Positions 13,971 through 25,351 of a stretch of 64,000 nt of DNA are shown one piece after another. Position 1 is the first letter of the stretch. Every line of letters starts with the position of its first letter. Where the stretch lies: the NCBI RefSeq assembly GCF_000711695.1, contig NW_013547008.1:124001-188000 (forward strand), written 5' to 3'. Below the pieces are notes generated by a model that searched no databases, was not told the DNA's origin, and worked only from the letters and a program-made list of their open reading frames with translations. Made by a program: the position numbers and the translations under genes. This DNA is from Tilletiaria anomala UBC 951. Lineage: Eukaryota > Basidiomycota > Exobasidiomycetes > Georgefischeriales > Tilletiariaceae.

Positions 13971-14578
13971 CACCGCTGTGCTTCTGTGTGGCTCGAAGTC
14001 TCTCCTGCTAGCAGTTACTTCGTACCCCCTTCTGCTCACTCATACCCCCATTGGCCGAGCTCGTTGACATTTGCATTGATCAAAATGTGCCGTACCATTT
14101 GCAGATATCTTAGTTGTACTTCCTTTGCCTCAATTACCATTGTTGCTGACGCTGCACAGTATACTTCCTCTCGCGCGAAGGACTCGAGTGATTTCATCGC
14201 CGTCGTTGCCGTCTGCCAGAAGCGTATTACGATCTTCGAGCGGTGCGCCTGACACTTGGTCCGACAGTCACCGCATTGTCCGGCTCTACCTCGCTGAACG
14301 CGTTCGAGTCCGTCTGCGCTGCATCAGTACCACGAGACTTTGCGATCGGCGCCGAGTGCCCTGTGTGCTCCGGCCGCACGCCTCTAGTCACTGTTGGTGA
14401 CCGCACACATCAGCCTGGCCGTACATTGCCGAGCCGAGGCTGCACTCACTTCGCTTCATCAAGGACCTTTGTCCGCCTCGGGACAATGTCATCGACGTCT
14501 GTTGGTCCGAAGAATATCAGTGGGCCTAGGCCTGGAACAAACCCCGCGCATGCTCTTACCGCAACAATGCTGGCAGGT
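13971..14578. other. Region between convergent bHLH and coiled-coil genes
   Basis: It should hold the 3' UTR of the bHLH gene. The right-hand part (about 14455-14578) may contain extra 3' exons of the coiled-coil gene if its last reading frame is spliced further. Confidence 0.45.
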
Positions 14579-17500
14579 TCAGCATCCCGCTCTTGGTCCT
14601 GTAGAACATGCAACGAAGGTGGAACAGCTCAATATATCGTTGGACATGGACCGAGGTCCATTGCTACACACAAGGATGTGCTCAAAGTTGGAGGAAACCG
14701 ATTGCTCGTCAGACGATGGAAGTAAGATTTGGCGTTTGGTTGACGTGGCGTGTCTGATAGGTCCTTCATTCACTCCTTTAGCGTCGATATGCTGCTGGGC
14801 CTTTACAGACATTAGTCAGATGAGCACGTTAAGACCATCTCAAGCACACGAATAAGCTCACATTGATCTTCTTGAGCAGGGTCTTGTTCTGGGCATCAGC
14901 CTGGAGAGAACTCGTGAGCAACGATGTGGAGAAAACAATTCCCGAAGCTGGAGCGCACTTTCCTGAATTCTGCTTGTGCCTTCTTCAATTCGTTGGCCAA
15001 GCGAGTCATCTCGCGGTGATTCGCATCCTGCAATACTCTGTGTCAGAGGCGTCACCATCGAATGGCCCAATAAGACCTTACAGAAATTTCTCGGACGAGC
15101 GCGCCTTCGGACGCGGTCTGCAAACCGATCGGTGTCAGCTTTCAGCTTCAAAGCGAGAAAAAGGTTGGATTGGGCCCTTGATGCAAGGTGCATTCCCTCA
15201 ATTCGACCACGTATAAGCGATACTCACCAGGTTCCCACTTTTGAAGCGCTCCATGACACCTCCGTCAACAGTCGAGCCCAGCTCTGCATCCTGCTCTGCC
15301 TGCACAAGCTGCTCGCGAAGACGATTGATTTCCTGTTCCAGAGTCATCACTCTTTTGTCGTACTCCGCTTGACGGGCCGAAGCCTTCTCTTCGGTTTGTC
15401 GTAAGACGCCTTCCATATGCACAATTTTCGTTTGCAGGATTACCGCTTGGTCTTTGAGTTGACTCATGCCCGTGTTTTGGACGTCGCACCGTTCTTGAAG
15501 CTCTGCCATCTTTTCTTTGGCATCCGCTTTCGCATTTCGCGCGTTTGCAAGTTCTGCTTTGAGACCAGCACAAATATCGGACTCGCCATTGGCAGTACGC
15601 GATATTGTCGCCAATTCGGCGGTGACACGCTCCAAATGCGTTTCGGCTGCAACTCTCCCTGTTTCTGCGGCTCTGAGCAGACTCTGCTTCTCGGTCATGC
15701 TTTGTTGCATGTCTTCGATCCTTTGCTCCAAGCTCTGCACTTCGTGTGCATGCTGAACTCTGTGTATTTCCAGATCTAGCTTCAGGCTCGCGCTCTCCTT
15801 CTGCCACGCTTGCTTTGTATCTTGCAATGCCTTGCTGTGAGACTCTTGCGCTTCAATAGATTGATCTTCTTTCTCGGCCAGGTCCTTGCGCAGCGTGTAA
15901 CTTTGCTCGACCTGAAGCGCCTTCTCAGCTTCGGTTTGGCTGAGCTTCTTTTGTAACGCATAGAATCTCTCTTGCAACAAGCGATGGTCCTCGAGCGCAG
16001 ATTGAAGACGCGAGCCATACAGCTTGATCTCGCACTGTGCTTCAGAGAGAGCTGTAGGTAGATATTCGAGCTCGCTATAGCTCTTGTTTGCGGATTGAAG
16101 CTTCTCTTCCAAGGCTTCATTACTTGCAAGTAAGGTAGCACATTTGTTGCGATGCTCATCCGAGGAACGAGCAAGTGCTTCGAAGCGTTCTTGTATATCG
16201 TCATTGGCCGCGCGAAGAGATTCGCCGGCCCTCAGCGCATCGTCTCGAGCTGTTTCGAGCTCTTGAATGTGTGACTGGGCCTCGCTGAGCTGTGTGAGAT
16301 CTGCTTCGTGCGCACTTGTAAGGGCATCTACCTTGATCTCCAGTTCTGCCAGCTTCTTGAGGGTCTCTTGGACTCTGCGAGGTGCAAGTGGTGAGTCAGG
16401 TACAGCCCCCTGCTCTTTTCCTCAAGAGTATGCAACTGATACTTTTTTTCATGCGCGCAAAGGTTATTCTGAGCTCCATGAAGCTGTGCACCGGTCGAGG
16501 CGAGACGCTTCTGCAAGCTCAACTTCTCTTCGTGCGTCTGTTCGAGCTCCTTCTTAAGTTGTAACACTCTTAAGCAAGAACAAGGGTGCAATGAGCGTGA
16601 CAACGGTGTCAAGACTGCACCAGGCGGGAAGTCGCTCTCACTGTTCCCGCGTCTTCTGGCTATCGCTCTCTTTTTCGACAATAGTGGCCTCCAATGAGTC
16701 ACGAGCCTCTCGGAGATGGGTAATGTCGGAGTCCTTCTGCACCAGCTCGTTAACGAGCAAGTGCTTTTCAGTGGTGAGCTTCTTGACTTCGGCATCCGTC
16801 TCCTTGACCTTGGCTGCATGCTGAGAAGGACTTAAAGACTCATATTAGCCCGGATGGCACCAAAGAGGCATTCTTGCACGTACCTCAGCATGGTCGAATT
16901 TGATCTGTTCCAAATATTCCCTCTGCACTCGGAGTACCTCTTTCGCTGTGGGAGAAAAAGTAATTATTCTTTCTTCTCGACTTCATTTCATCGCTGAGCA
17001 TCGCTCACATTTCTCTTCAGATGTCTGATACAAGCCACGGATGTCTTTCGCTTCACCACGAAGAGAGGCGATCGTCTGCAGCGCCTCGGCGACCTCGTCT
17101 TAATTGCGATAGCACCGGTCACGGGGGACTTGGATGAGTGGGAGCTGTAATTGGTACGGACGATCAATATCTGGGCGACTTACTCCTCGTCAACTTCGCA
17201 AACTGTTCTCGCATCCCTTCGACATCAACGACCTTGACGCTGCAAGTCTTGAGCAGCTCCTGCATACGCGCACGGTGATCCGTCCAAAGTTCCTTGACAT
17301 CAAGAGCTCTGAGCGCGTGCACGAATATTCAGCGCTCCGTTAGCTCAAAGATAATCATTTATGTCCACTGACCCCTGCATTGCTGTCTGCGCACGAGCCA
17401 CGAGCGATTTGGCTTTCTCCTTGAGCGCAGTAGCATATGCATCTCTGGCCTTCAGGGCTTTCTTCAGCTCTCCGACCTCTGACATCTGCTTATGAGGTCT

Positions 17501-18658
17501 TTGTCAGTTGAACTAAAGCGATACAAGCATGCATACAGCCTGCTTGACGCCTACCAATGCCTCGTTCTTGACCTCTAGCGAGATGTACTGCTCTCGATGC
17601 TGGTCAACGATGGACGCAATTACTTCCAGACCATGGGATTTGGCTTTATCAGCAACAGATGCTGGAACACGAGTCAACCTTATGCCGTCTCCATCCGCCC
17701 GACCATTGGACACCTCGTTCGAAGTGACGGGCAAGCGAGGTCGCTTCAAAACAGTCGTTTCGGCATCCGCCTCGTCTGGGACGTTTGGCTTAACCACCTC
17801 CCGCGTTCGCTTCGATGATGCCGCAACCTCAGATTGTTGAAGATGGGGTGCCACACGTCTGCCGGCCGGAGGCACAGCTTCATCTGCCTTCGAGGATCTC
17901 AAGGCGTTGAGAGGTGAAATGGGGCAAAGATTTGTGAGTGGGTCTAGGCTGATTGCGGATGTTTTCGGCACGTTCTGGTTTGTGGAGCGGTCTGCAAATG
18001 GCCTTGGACATTCGCTTCCTGACGCAATGCCTTTCCAAGCCGATTGTATGCTCTCTGTAGAAACTGTGGGTGGTTTAATTTTCATCTTGTCATTTGACTC
18101 TGTGTCTTTGAAGACTATCGAAGCTGTTCCGGGTGTATACACTGGGCCCAGGGACCGAAATGGACAGCGCGCCTCGCCAAAGTCCAAGACGAAGACATCC
18201 GGTTGCGTGGCATCATTTGCGCGCACAGTCGTTTGTTCTGCCTGCGCGGTTGATGATATCTCCGTACGCGTAAGTAGAGCGTTTTGAGAGAGATCATTGC
18301 CTGGCGATTCAAGGCTATGCTTCTCATGGGAGTCAGGTCTCGACGCGTGCCCGAAGCCACGAAACATGTTGGCTCCTATCTTTGGCTCAAATGGGGCGAT
18401 GGACACCGCTTGCGAGTTATGCTTGGGAGAGATATGCGCCAGTGGCAAGCTGGTCGATTTCGCGCTTTTATTGGTTTCCAAGTGATCTTCTGCAAAATGA
18501 TGTGAGCGCGCTGAGAATGGTAGGGGTCCTGGTGGCCCTCGTTTTCTGAATGTGAAAGAACTTATAGCTGCACGCTCGTCGTCGTCAGAAGCCTTGGTAT
18601 TCAGAACATGATTGGCACTTGCACCTAGATTTCCTGCGCCCCCCACGAGCGGATCCAT
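14579..18658 (-). CDS. Large coiled-coil protein of unknown function
   Basis: Twelve exons join in phase: 17537-18658, 17373-17485, 17184-17308, 17009-17098, 16884-16945, 16642-16820, 16404-16568, 15228-16374, 15082-15117, 14959-15027, 14862-14900 and 14579-14800, giving about 1122 residues. Residues 1-340 are non-repetitive, with basic and Ser/Thr patches and FTFRKRGPPGP near residue 35. From about 345 to 1030 the protein is almost unbroken heptad coiled coil (for example EQEINRLREQLVQAEQ). The tail carries KRQILLPSSDEQS. The layout resembles spindle-pole, septation or synaptonemal-complex filament proteins, but I recognise no family. Two short exons use weak AAG acceptors. The 3' end is uncertain: a GT-AG intron inside the last exon would give a different tail. 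Confidence 0.7.
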
Positions 18659-18966
18659 GGTATAGAAAACGCCTCGAAGGTGAGATGGAGTGGCGGCGAG
18701 AAGAAGTTACCACGCCGCCTGGGTCCAGCCTTCAAGTTGATGTATGCTGTCTTTCTATGGGTGGTGCGAAACTGCAACGAGAGGGACAGTTGGTGAGGCG
18801 GTGATATTTTGCAAAGATCGAAAACGGCCGTCGGCTGCGAGTGTCAAGGTGGAGCGTGCTACGGACGGTTGTGGCAAGCCTGAAATCGTTCCGAAGGGTC
18901 GAAACCTGATGCTGACGCTTCTATATCAGATGACATTGCGCTTTCTACACATCCGAGTCAAGAAGG
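18659..18966. other. Intergenic region between MoaE and the coiled-coil gene
   Basis: It lies upstream of the coiled-coil gene start and downstream of the MoaE stop, both on the minus strand. I see only promoter-type sequence. Confidence 0.5.
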
Positions 18967-19600
18967 CTAAGCGGCTGTAGGGAAATTAGCCTTCCATGTC
19001 GACTGGCTGCCACTTGCTAGATCACGCTGCCCTTCTGCATACACCTCGCGTTTCCAAATAGGGACTTCGCGCTTGACCTGTTCCAACAGCCACTCAGCAA
19101 CTTCGAACGATTCTCGCCGATGTGGACTTGATACGGCAATGACAATGCTGCTCTCGCCCACGGGCACTACACCTAGTCTATGACTCATGTATATTCGAGT
19201 CACCGTTTGCCCATGAAGAAGGCGATCAGAAGATGGGAGGTCTCTGCCTTCGACAGTGGGTTGCAACTGGCCGCTGCGCGCCTTTTGCACAATTGATCGC
19301 ATCGTTTTGAGCGCCAGCTTGGAGTATGCCTCGTACTCTAGTCTGTTGACTGTCCTTTCTGTAGTCATCGTGTACAATCAGCGGTGGGCAGGCAGACAAA
19401 GCCCGTGTGGCGCGGCCCTCACCTTGAAATGTGTCCCGCGTCGTGCCGACGAACATGCAAGTCGCACCAGCCGACGGGCTACGAACAAATTTCATGGCTC
19501 TGGCCTCATCGAGAGGCTCCAAAGTCAGGGTGAATGCGTCTCCGTCCTCGTTGTTGAGTGAGCCTGAAGTTGAGCTCCGTACCTCGTCGTGTGCTTCCAT
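18967..19600 (-). CDS. Molybdopterin synthase catalytic (large) subunit MoaE/MOCS2B
   Basis: Two exons, 19423-19600 and 18967-19358, give 189 residues. The enzyme adds two sulfurs to precursor Z to make molybdopterin, working with the small subunit MoaD/MOCS2A, which supplies sulfur as a thiocarboxylate. Family marks are clear: ATCMFVGTTRDTFQ near residue 50, RLEYEAYSKLALK just after the splice junction, the conserved SHRLGVVPVGE, AVSSPHRRESFE and the catalytic-lysine segment VPIWKREVY. The C-terminal dozen residues are not conserved. The MOCS2A partner is not in the window. A functional cofactor would serve nitrate reductase and sulfite oxidase elsewhere in the genome. Confidence 0.94.
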
Positions 19601-20170
19601 CTTGCCCTGTAGCAGACATCAGTGTACGGGGTAACCCTCTGGATATATATGCCCTGTTTCCGCCTGCGACCTCATCAACACTCCTCAGACCACACTTGTG
19701 GTAGCGCACGGTTGATTGCCGCCCAATATCATATCCTTCATCGTAATTCTTACACATGGAATCTCATGATTCGCACCGCGCAATTCATAAGGTGTCCTCC
19801 CACGCCGCAGGCGGCCCACGGGCCACAAGAAAAGTCCCCGAGGCCCACAGTCCACGTCTCTTCAATCCCGGCTCTTCCGATTTCCCCGAGGGCCAAGGGA
19901 AAGAGTCAAGGCAGACGGAGAGACGAGACAGAGAGTCCCTAATTCTGGTCCACTGTTCCCCACAGCTCGTCCATACAGGTATATAGATCAACAACGATAT
20001 TTTCGCTTCGGATCGATCATTAAGCAAGTCTGTTAAGTCGCCCCATCCTCAAGCGTGGGCTACCCCCGACACACCTTCAGCGCACACTTGCTTCGTGTTC
20101 TGTCATCAACTGACCCACGCATATTCTGAACGATCGAACAGGCTGCGCCACTTTCCAACCGTTCAGCAAC
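19601..20170. other. Divergent promoter region, MoaE and SH3 gene
   Basis: The 570 bases separate the start codons of two genes read apart. No further gene was recognised. Confidence 0.55.
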
Positions 20171-20777
20171 ATGTTTTCTAATCTGCCTGATCATGAATGC
20201 GACGCGTTCTTTAACATCATGGATGAGTACGTTCAACACCTGCTCTGACGCTGCTGTTGCTCCATGCTGACATATTTTTCTATTTACTTGAAACATGGTT
20301 TAGATACTTTTCTCAGCGACCGCAATTGGATCCCATCGCGATTGCCGAGGAAATGGCAGAGCTCCGCGCTGGAGCGAGTCCTGATGATCCCACTTCGAAA
20401 TCGACATCTGGAGCTGTAAATGTAAACTCACAAGCGCCACCACCACCTACGGGGCGAAACCCTGTTGTGTCCACCGAAGAGGCAAGGCCAGCAGAAGAGG
20501 GGGATCCGGACGCCGTAATGTATGCAGAGGCGATATATGCGTGCGTGATAAAACACAACGTCCAATGTTTTCCGTGGTACAAAACACTGGCTGAAAGAGC
20601 TTTCCATTGTGTAACTGCAGGTATCCTAAAAACGAAGCGGATGATCTGGAGCTGGCCAAGGGCGAACGTTTGGTGCTTCTCGAGCGGATATCAGATGATT
20701 GGTGGAGGGGAAGAAGCATGGACGGGAAACGGAGAGAGGGGATCGTACCGAGCGCATATGTCCAAGAATTGCGATGA
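20171..20777 (+). CDS. Small SH3-domain protein
   Basis: Three exons, 20171-20226, 20304-20540 and 20621-20777, give 149 residues. A short helical N-terminus (MFSNLPDHECDAFFNIMDEYF) is followed by a Pro/Ser linker and a single SH3 domain at about residues 95-149. The domain shows ALYDY-like AIYAYPKNEADDLELAKGE, the conserved DDWWRGRS tryptophan pair and the terminal GIVPSAYVQEL. Such adaptors bind PxxP ligands in actin-patch, polarity or MAP-kinase complexes. I cannot assign a named orthologue. Both introns fall in phase and only the spliced form restores the SH3 core, which supports the model. Confidence 0.85.
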
Positions 20778-21023
20778 CCGTAGAAAGATGCGACCTCAAA
20801 CATAACGCAGTTTTGAAATACCATTTTTTGATGTTAGGCTGCCGCCGTTGGGTACAACAACTCTTGAGCTGCTTTTGGCCTTCTCATACCATTTATTGAT
20901 GTCACTAGCGGGCTCATTACAAAAAAAGACCTCCCACAGGCTGATGAAATCTTACAAACTGAATCCTATATGAACACGCACCTACAACAGCAAAAAATCA
21001 CCATGACGGGGAAAAAAGGAGGC
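20778..21023. other. Intergenic region before tRNA-Lys(CTT)
   Basis: No gene was recognised. A T6 run on the minus strand (21012-21017) is the likely Pol III terminator of the tRNA. Confidence 0.5.
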
Positions 21024-21129
21024 CGCCCCACGTGGGACTCGAACCCACAACCGTGAGATCAATCTCCTGAAGCACTACCCTTGGGAGGACTTTAAGAGTC
21101 TCAAATTCTGCCGATTGAAATAGCGAGGC
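21024..21129 (-). tRNA. tRNA-Lys (anticodon CTT) with a 33-nt intron
   Basis: On the minus strand the acceptor arms GCCTCGC and GTGGGGC pair, with wobbles. The T arm GTGGG-TTCGAGT-CCCAC is identical to that of the TTT isoacceptor at 10239. The anticodon stem TGAGA pairs with TCTCA around CTCTTA, giving anticodon CTT. The intron follows position 37. Mature length is 73 nt. Six T after the gene suit Pol III termination. It shares the unusual D stem TTTC/GAAT. Confidence 0.87.
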
Positions 21130-21468
21130 CCGATATGTAATTGAGCGAAATGAGATAGAAAATCTGCCCATTAGAGTCTATTGTGTCCCAAATTCTGGGC
21201 TTTGACTCCACTCGTAGTTTCTCGGCCGCAAATTGTGTGGGCCCTATATTTCCGCCGTATTGTGCTGAACTAAAGTCTTGCGTGGTCTGACTAACGTTTC
21301 GTTATTGGTTGGGTTGTGCGATCATGCCCTGTTAAGCACCGAGTGACCTACATTTTCGGCGTAAGCTGTCCTCTCGATTTCCAAAGACACCACAGGCGAA
21401 GTGAATGAACGTAAGGGCTGGCATTAGTTGACAACATTCCTTGATTGCGAAGAGGACGGGTATGAAAT
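21130..21468. other. Intergenic region upstream of the cystathionine gamma-synthase gene
   Basis: It holds the 5' flank of the tRNA-Lys gene and the promoter of the gene that starts at 21469. No coding signal or clear element was recognised. Confidence 0.5.
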
Positions 21469-23714
21469 ATGACCGCAGCAAACGGGCCCACGGTCACCTC
21501 GCAGCACGTTGCGGTGGCGGTCGGCAAAGGCATCCCTGCTGACATTCCACACGCTGTATCAGTGTCGCTACCGACATGGCAGGATAACATCGACTACGAG
21601 GAAGGCCGTCTGACCGACGTCATGGAGACAGGTTATCCCAGATTCTTTATTCATCGCAGCATACAGAAGGTGAGACTCTCCATCACTTGCAGGCTTAAAC
21701 TTCGCTTCCGGAAGAGCGGTATGGGGGTACTCAACATGCGGATGCTCACTTTGCAGCTTGCGGCTCACCTCGAATCCAAATTCGCTAAGCCGGACGAATC
21801 TTCCCTCCTTGTCCCCACCGCGAAGATTGCAGATAGCTGTCGCGACTTTATGCAGTCACATCACGCCAAAATGTTTTCGGGCACCACTCCACCTTCCCTT
21901 CCTGTTCGCATCGTCCGCTTCTGCCTTCTGCCACCGACCGATTCTCCGCCACTAGCAAGCGGAGCGTTCGAAGATCAGGTAGCCGAAGAAAGAGAGAATG
22001 CACAGGCTGACCCCTGCTCAGCGCTGAATACTGTTAAGATCTACATCATCCTGTTCCCGAAGGAATTCTTTCCTCTGGCCAAAGCATACTGGCAACACAC
22101 TGGTGATGGCATTTCGAGTCGAATGGCAGAGCGCTGTCTCTACCTTATCCAAGAATCCCGCAAGCCAGGACAAGCAAATGCTAATACAGGTGCAGGCAAC
22201 GCCCAACCGATATCTCCGACTTACCCCCGACCTCACTTTCGCAACCGCCATTACGCTCGAGGAAAGTCGACCATTCCGTCTGACAATATCGACCCGCCCT
22301 CGCTGGCCAACAGCACGGCATCTCTCAGAGACTTAGACCTCAGTCTCCCAGATGAGAGCATGAGTCCAGATCAGTCTGTCTACGTGGAAGAGCGCTATGG
22401 AAGAAATTTGACGCTTACATCCGCTACGCGTGCAAAGAGGGCGCTTCGGCGACGGATTGCAGGAACCCTGCTTGCGGACCGGGCGTCCTTTATTGGCCAT
22501 ACTGATGGCGGGTGCAGTGCAGACTACGAGGAGACAGCTGATCCCGAAGCTGGAGAAACAACTCGATCAGGGACTGGCGTCACCGGGGATGATGTCTACT
22601 TGTTTCCAACCGGCATGAGCGCGATATTTCATGCACATCAGATTGCGATGCTGGAAAAACGGACCGAGTCTGGTGAAGAAGCGGTTGGGAAGAGTGTTTG
22701 CTTCGGGTGAGTTCCAGGACAAATTATTCTTGATCCATGTTTTCATGTACACAAACTTGGCCCCGCAGATTCCCATACACCGACACGCTCAAGATTCTGC
22801 AAAAGTGGGGACCAGGCTGCCATCATTTCGGCAACGGGACTGATGAAGAGATTGACGAGCTCGAGAAGGTTTTGAACGCACAAGTATCAAGTGGATCGCC
22901 CCCCATCCTTGCCCTCTTCTGCGAGTTCCCTTCCAATCCTCTCCTACGCTGCCCCGATCTACCACGCCTGCGCAGCTTGGCGGACAAGCATTCATTCTTG
23001 ATAGTGGTCGATGAAACAATTGGAAATTTCGTCAACGTCGAAGTCCTCCCATTTGCCGACATGGTCGTTTCCTCTCTCACAAAGGTGTTCAGCGGCGATA
23101 CGAACGTCATGGGTGGCAGTCTGGTGCTCAATCCCCGCGGGCCTCACGCTGCATCGCTTCGCATGGCCTTGCAGCAAGACTTTCAAGACTCGTACTGGGA
23201 TGAAGATGCGCTATTTATGGAGCGCAACTCGCGTGATTTTATCGCGCGTATCGTTCGAATCAACATCAACGCCGAATTGCTCTGCGAGATGTTGCTGCAC
23301 GAGAGCCAGCGACCGGAAGCCGAGCGGGTCATCAAGAAGGTGCAATATCCAAAGTATGAGACGAGGGAGCACTACGATCGATGCAGGCGCAAGACACCTC
23401 TCATTCCAGGTTCAGCGTCAAGCGGGGGCAACGGCGGCGGATACGGCGGCCTCTTTTCTATTTTCTTTACAAGTGATGCGGCAGCGAGCGTCTTCTATGA
23501 CGCGCTCTCATGTGCAAAAGGGCCCTCGCTCGGAACCAACTTCACGCTAGCAAGTCCGTACGCCATTCTAGCACACTATACTGAATTAGACTGGGCAGCG
23601 CAGTTCGGCGTCGAAAAGAGCTTGGTCAGAGTCAGTGTGGGGCTGGAGAATGAACAGGAGCTGCTACAGATGTTCAGTGTTGCCGCAGACGCAGCGCGCA
23701 AAACTTTGCAATGA
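21469..23714 (+). CDS. STR2: Cystathionine gamma-synthase, fungal Str2/Met-7 type
   Basis: Three exons, 21469-21669, 21757-22706 and 22769-23714, give 698 residues. The enzyme joins an activated homoserine ester to cysteine to make cystathionine in trans-sulfuration. Fungal members carry a long N-terminal extension before the PLP fold, as here. Family marks are [10 protein letters not shown] near residue 40, [85 protein letters not shown] and the PLP lysine in [17 protein letters not shown] at about residue 489. An ATG seven bases upstream (21462) is out of frame. The first intron is 87 nt, divisible by three and free of stops, so a longer isoform would stay in frame. The related paralogues YML082W and YLL058W cannot be excluded. 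Confidence 0.9.
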
Positions 23715-23811
23715 GATAGCGCCGTGCAGCCAGGAAGAGGCAGCCCTTTTGACGCTGGCACCTGTACTATAATACAAAGAGGCGGAGCCTGCGTGTCGAC
23801 AATGGCTCAGC

Positions 23812-24875
23812 TTAATCCTCATCCTCCGAGTCCTCGTCACCCTCGACTTCTGCGTTCTCCTTCTCGACCCTAGCCATGAGCTGTGCGAGCTCCTGGTCCT
23901 CAACCTCGGAGACCGCCTTTGGCTGCATCTTGATGTTCATCTGTCCCCCGGATGCCTTAATCGACTCGCCGATCTTTTCAAGCGACTTCTCTAGCAACTC
24001 CAGTCCACCTGTCTTGTCGGTTGTGTTGGTGATGACGACGTACAGCGGCGGTGCGACAAGCTTGACTGTGATTGGGATGCTCTCTGTCTCGACAGCCTCG
24101 CCAGCCTTGAGCGCCTTCTTGATAGCGTCGATGCCCGCGTATCCAAAGCATGTGACTTCCACGTCGGCACGGATCTTGACCGGCTGCGGTGTCAGTTTGC
24201 GTGCAATGTTCGCGTACACTTCGTTGAAAACGTTCTCTGGCAGACCTAAAGTGTCTTCGAAGACCTTCTCCTTCTCACTGCGTTTCGGGAACGAACAAAG
24301 GGAGTCAGGACGAGCGTCCATTTTGCTGCAACAAAAGCGCTACAAGCACCTCGGCGAGTGAGACTCACGAGATGGAGATCTTGAATGCATCGTAGCAATG
24401 CCCGTACTTCTTGTCAAGCGGCCAGCAGATCTGCTCATAGAGCTGCTCGATCGGAAACTGCATTCGCGCTGCGACCTGAGACATGATGTTTGCCACAGTC
24501 TTCGACTTGGTGTACCGCTCCTCGCAAGTGATCACGTCGTCTGGCGATACTCGTCGCTTCGACAAGTCAATGTATCCTGAAAAGAAAAATCGAGAGCGCC
24601 GGGCAGCACGGCAGAAGAGCGCATTTTGGAGACAAGCATTTGCACTTACCCTTCTCCTTGTCCACCCTCATGACAACGACCACCTCGTTCCTCCCGACCC
24701 GAATGAGCTTTTGGATACTCCTGATACGTCTCCGACTCAACTCGGAGAGCAAAATCATCCCCTCTGCGTTGTCATATTCGAGCAGCTTCACGTAGGCTCC
24801 CATTTCGGCAATTTGCCGCACCTGGCACATAACCACCTCATCCGGGTCCGGCAGGACCTTCTCGTAATACCGCAT
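23812..24875 (-). CDS. SUI2: Translation initiation factor eIF2 alpha
   Basis: Three exons, 24650-24875, 24369-24576 and 23812-24277, give 299 residues, the usual family length. The subunit is part of the ternary complex that brings initiator tRNA to the 40S ribosome. The N-terminal S1 domain reads [18 protein letters not shown] and contains [14 protein letters not shown], where Ser47 matches the serine phosphorylated by Gcn2-type kinases (Ser51 in standard numbering). The helical domain follows ([14 protein letters not shown]), then the C-terminal alpha/beta domain ([17 protein letters not shown]) and an acidic tail ([10 protein letters not shown]). It is transcribed away from the twin-CX9C gene. 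Confidence 0.97.
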
Positions 24876-25351
24876 CCTGGGTTCGTTCTTCCTTTTCCGC
24901 CTGCAGACCTCCTTTTAACGTCAACTGCGCGATGGCACACGGCGATGTTGCTCTTTTGGTCCTGTTTGGTTGATCTATTTGGAGGCAAGGACGTTCAAGT
25001 TGTCTGAGAAGAAAAAGGGTTGCTGCATGCGAGCAGTGAGCAGCGAGTCCTGTTAACTCGCAGGGGAGAAAATCGTGAGACACCGTTCCACCTTTCCGCC
25101 CCCAAGTCTCTCAAGCTTCACACCCTTGCTCAAAGGCTAACACAGAGAAGATGCTGCTGCACCGATGAGGTGCGAGGTGGGTCATCTCGCACCTCAACGC
25201 CTCATCGCTCACTTTGGACTATGCCTCATGAGTAGCGCTTCATTCATCTGAACTTGCAAGCTTGCAGTCACCTCTACCTCGCGCATCTGCAGCGCCGAAG
25301 CAAGTGTGTTAGCCAGGACGCACTGGAAAGGGATGGACGAGCAGTAGCGAC
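24876..25351. other. Divergent promoter region, eIF2 alpha and twin-CX9C gene
   Basis: The 476 bases separate two start codons. They contain a perfect 10-bp inverted repeat (listed separately). No gene was recognised. Confidence 0.55.
25167..25195. repeat. Perfect 10-bp inverted repeat with 9-nt loop
   Basis: GAGGTGCGAG at 25167-25176 and CTCGCACCTC at 25186-25195 are exact reverse complements around GTGGGTCAT. An outer pair CGATGAGG/CCTCATCG (25163-25170 and about 25200-25207) overlaps the arm. It could be a dyad operator or a hairpin in a 5' leader. Confidence 0.6.
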
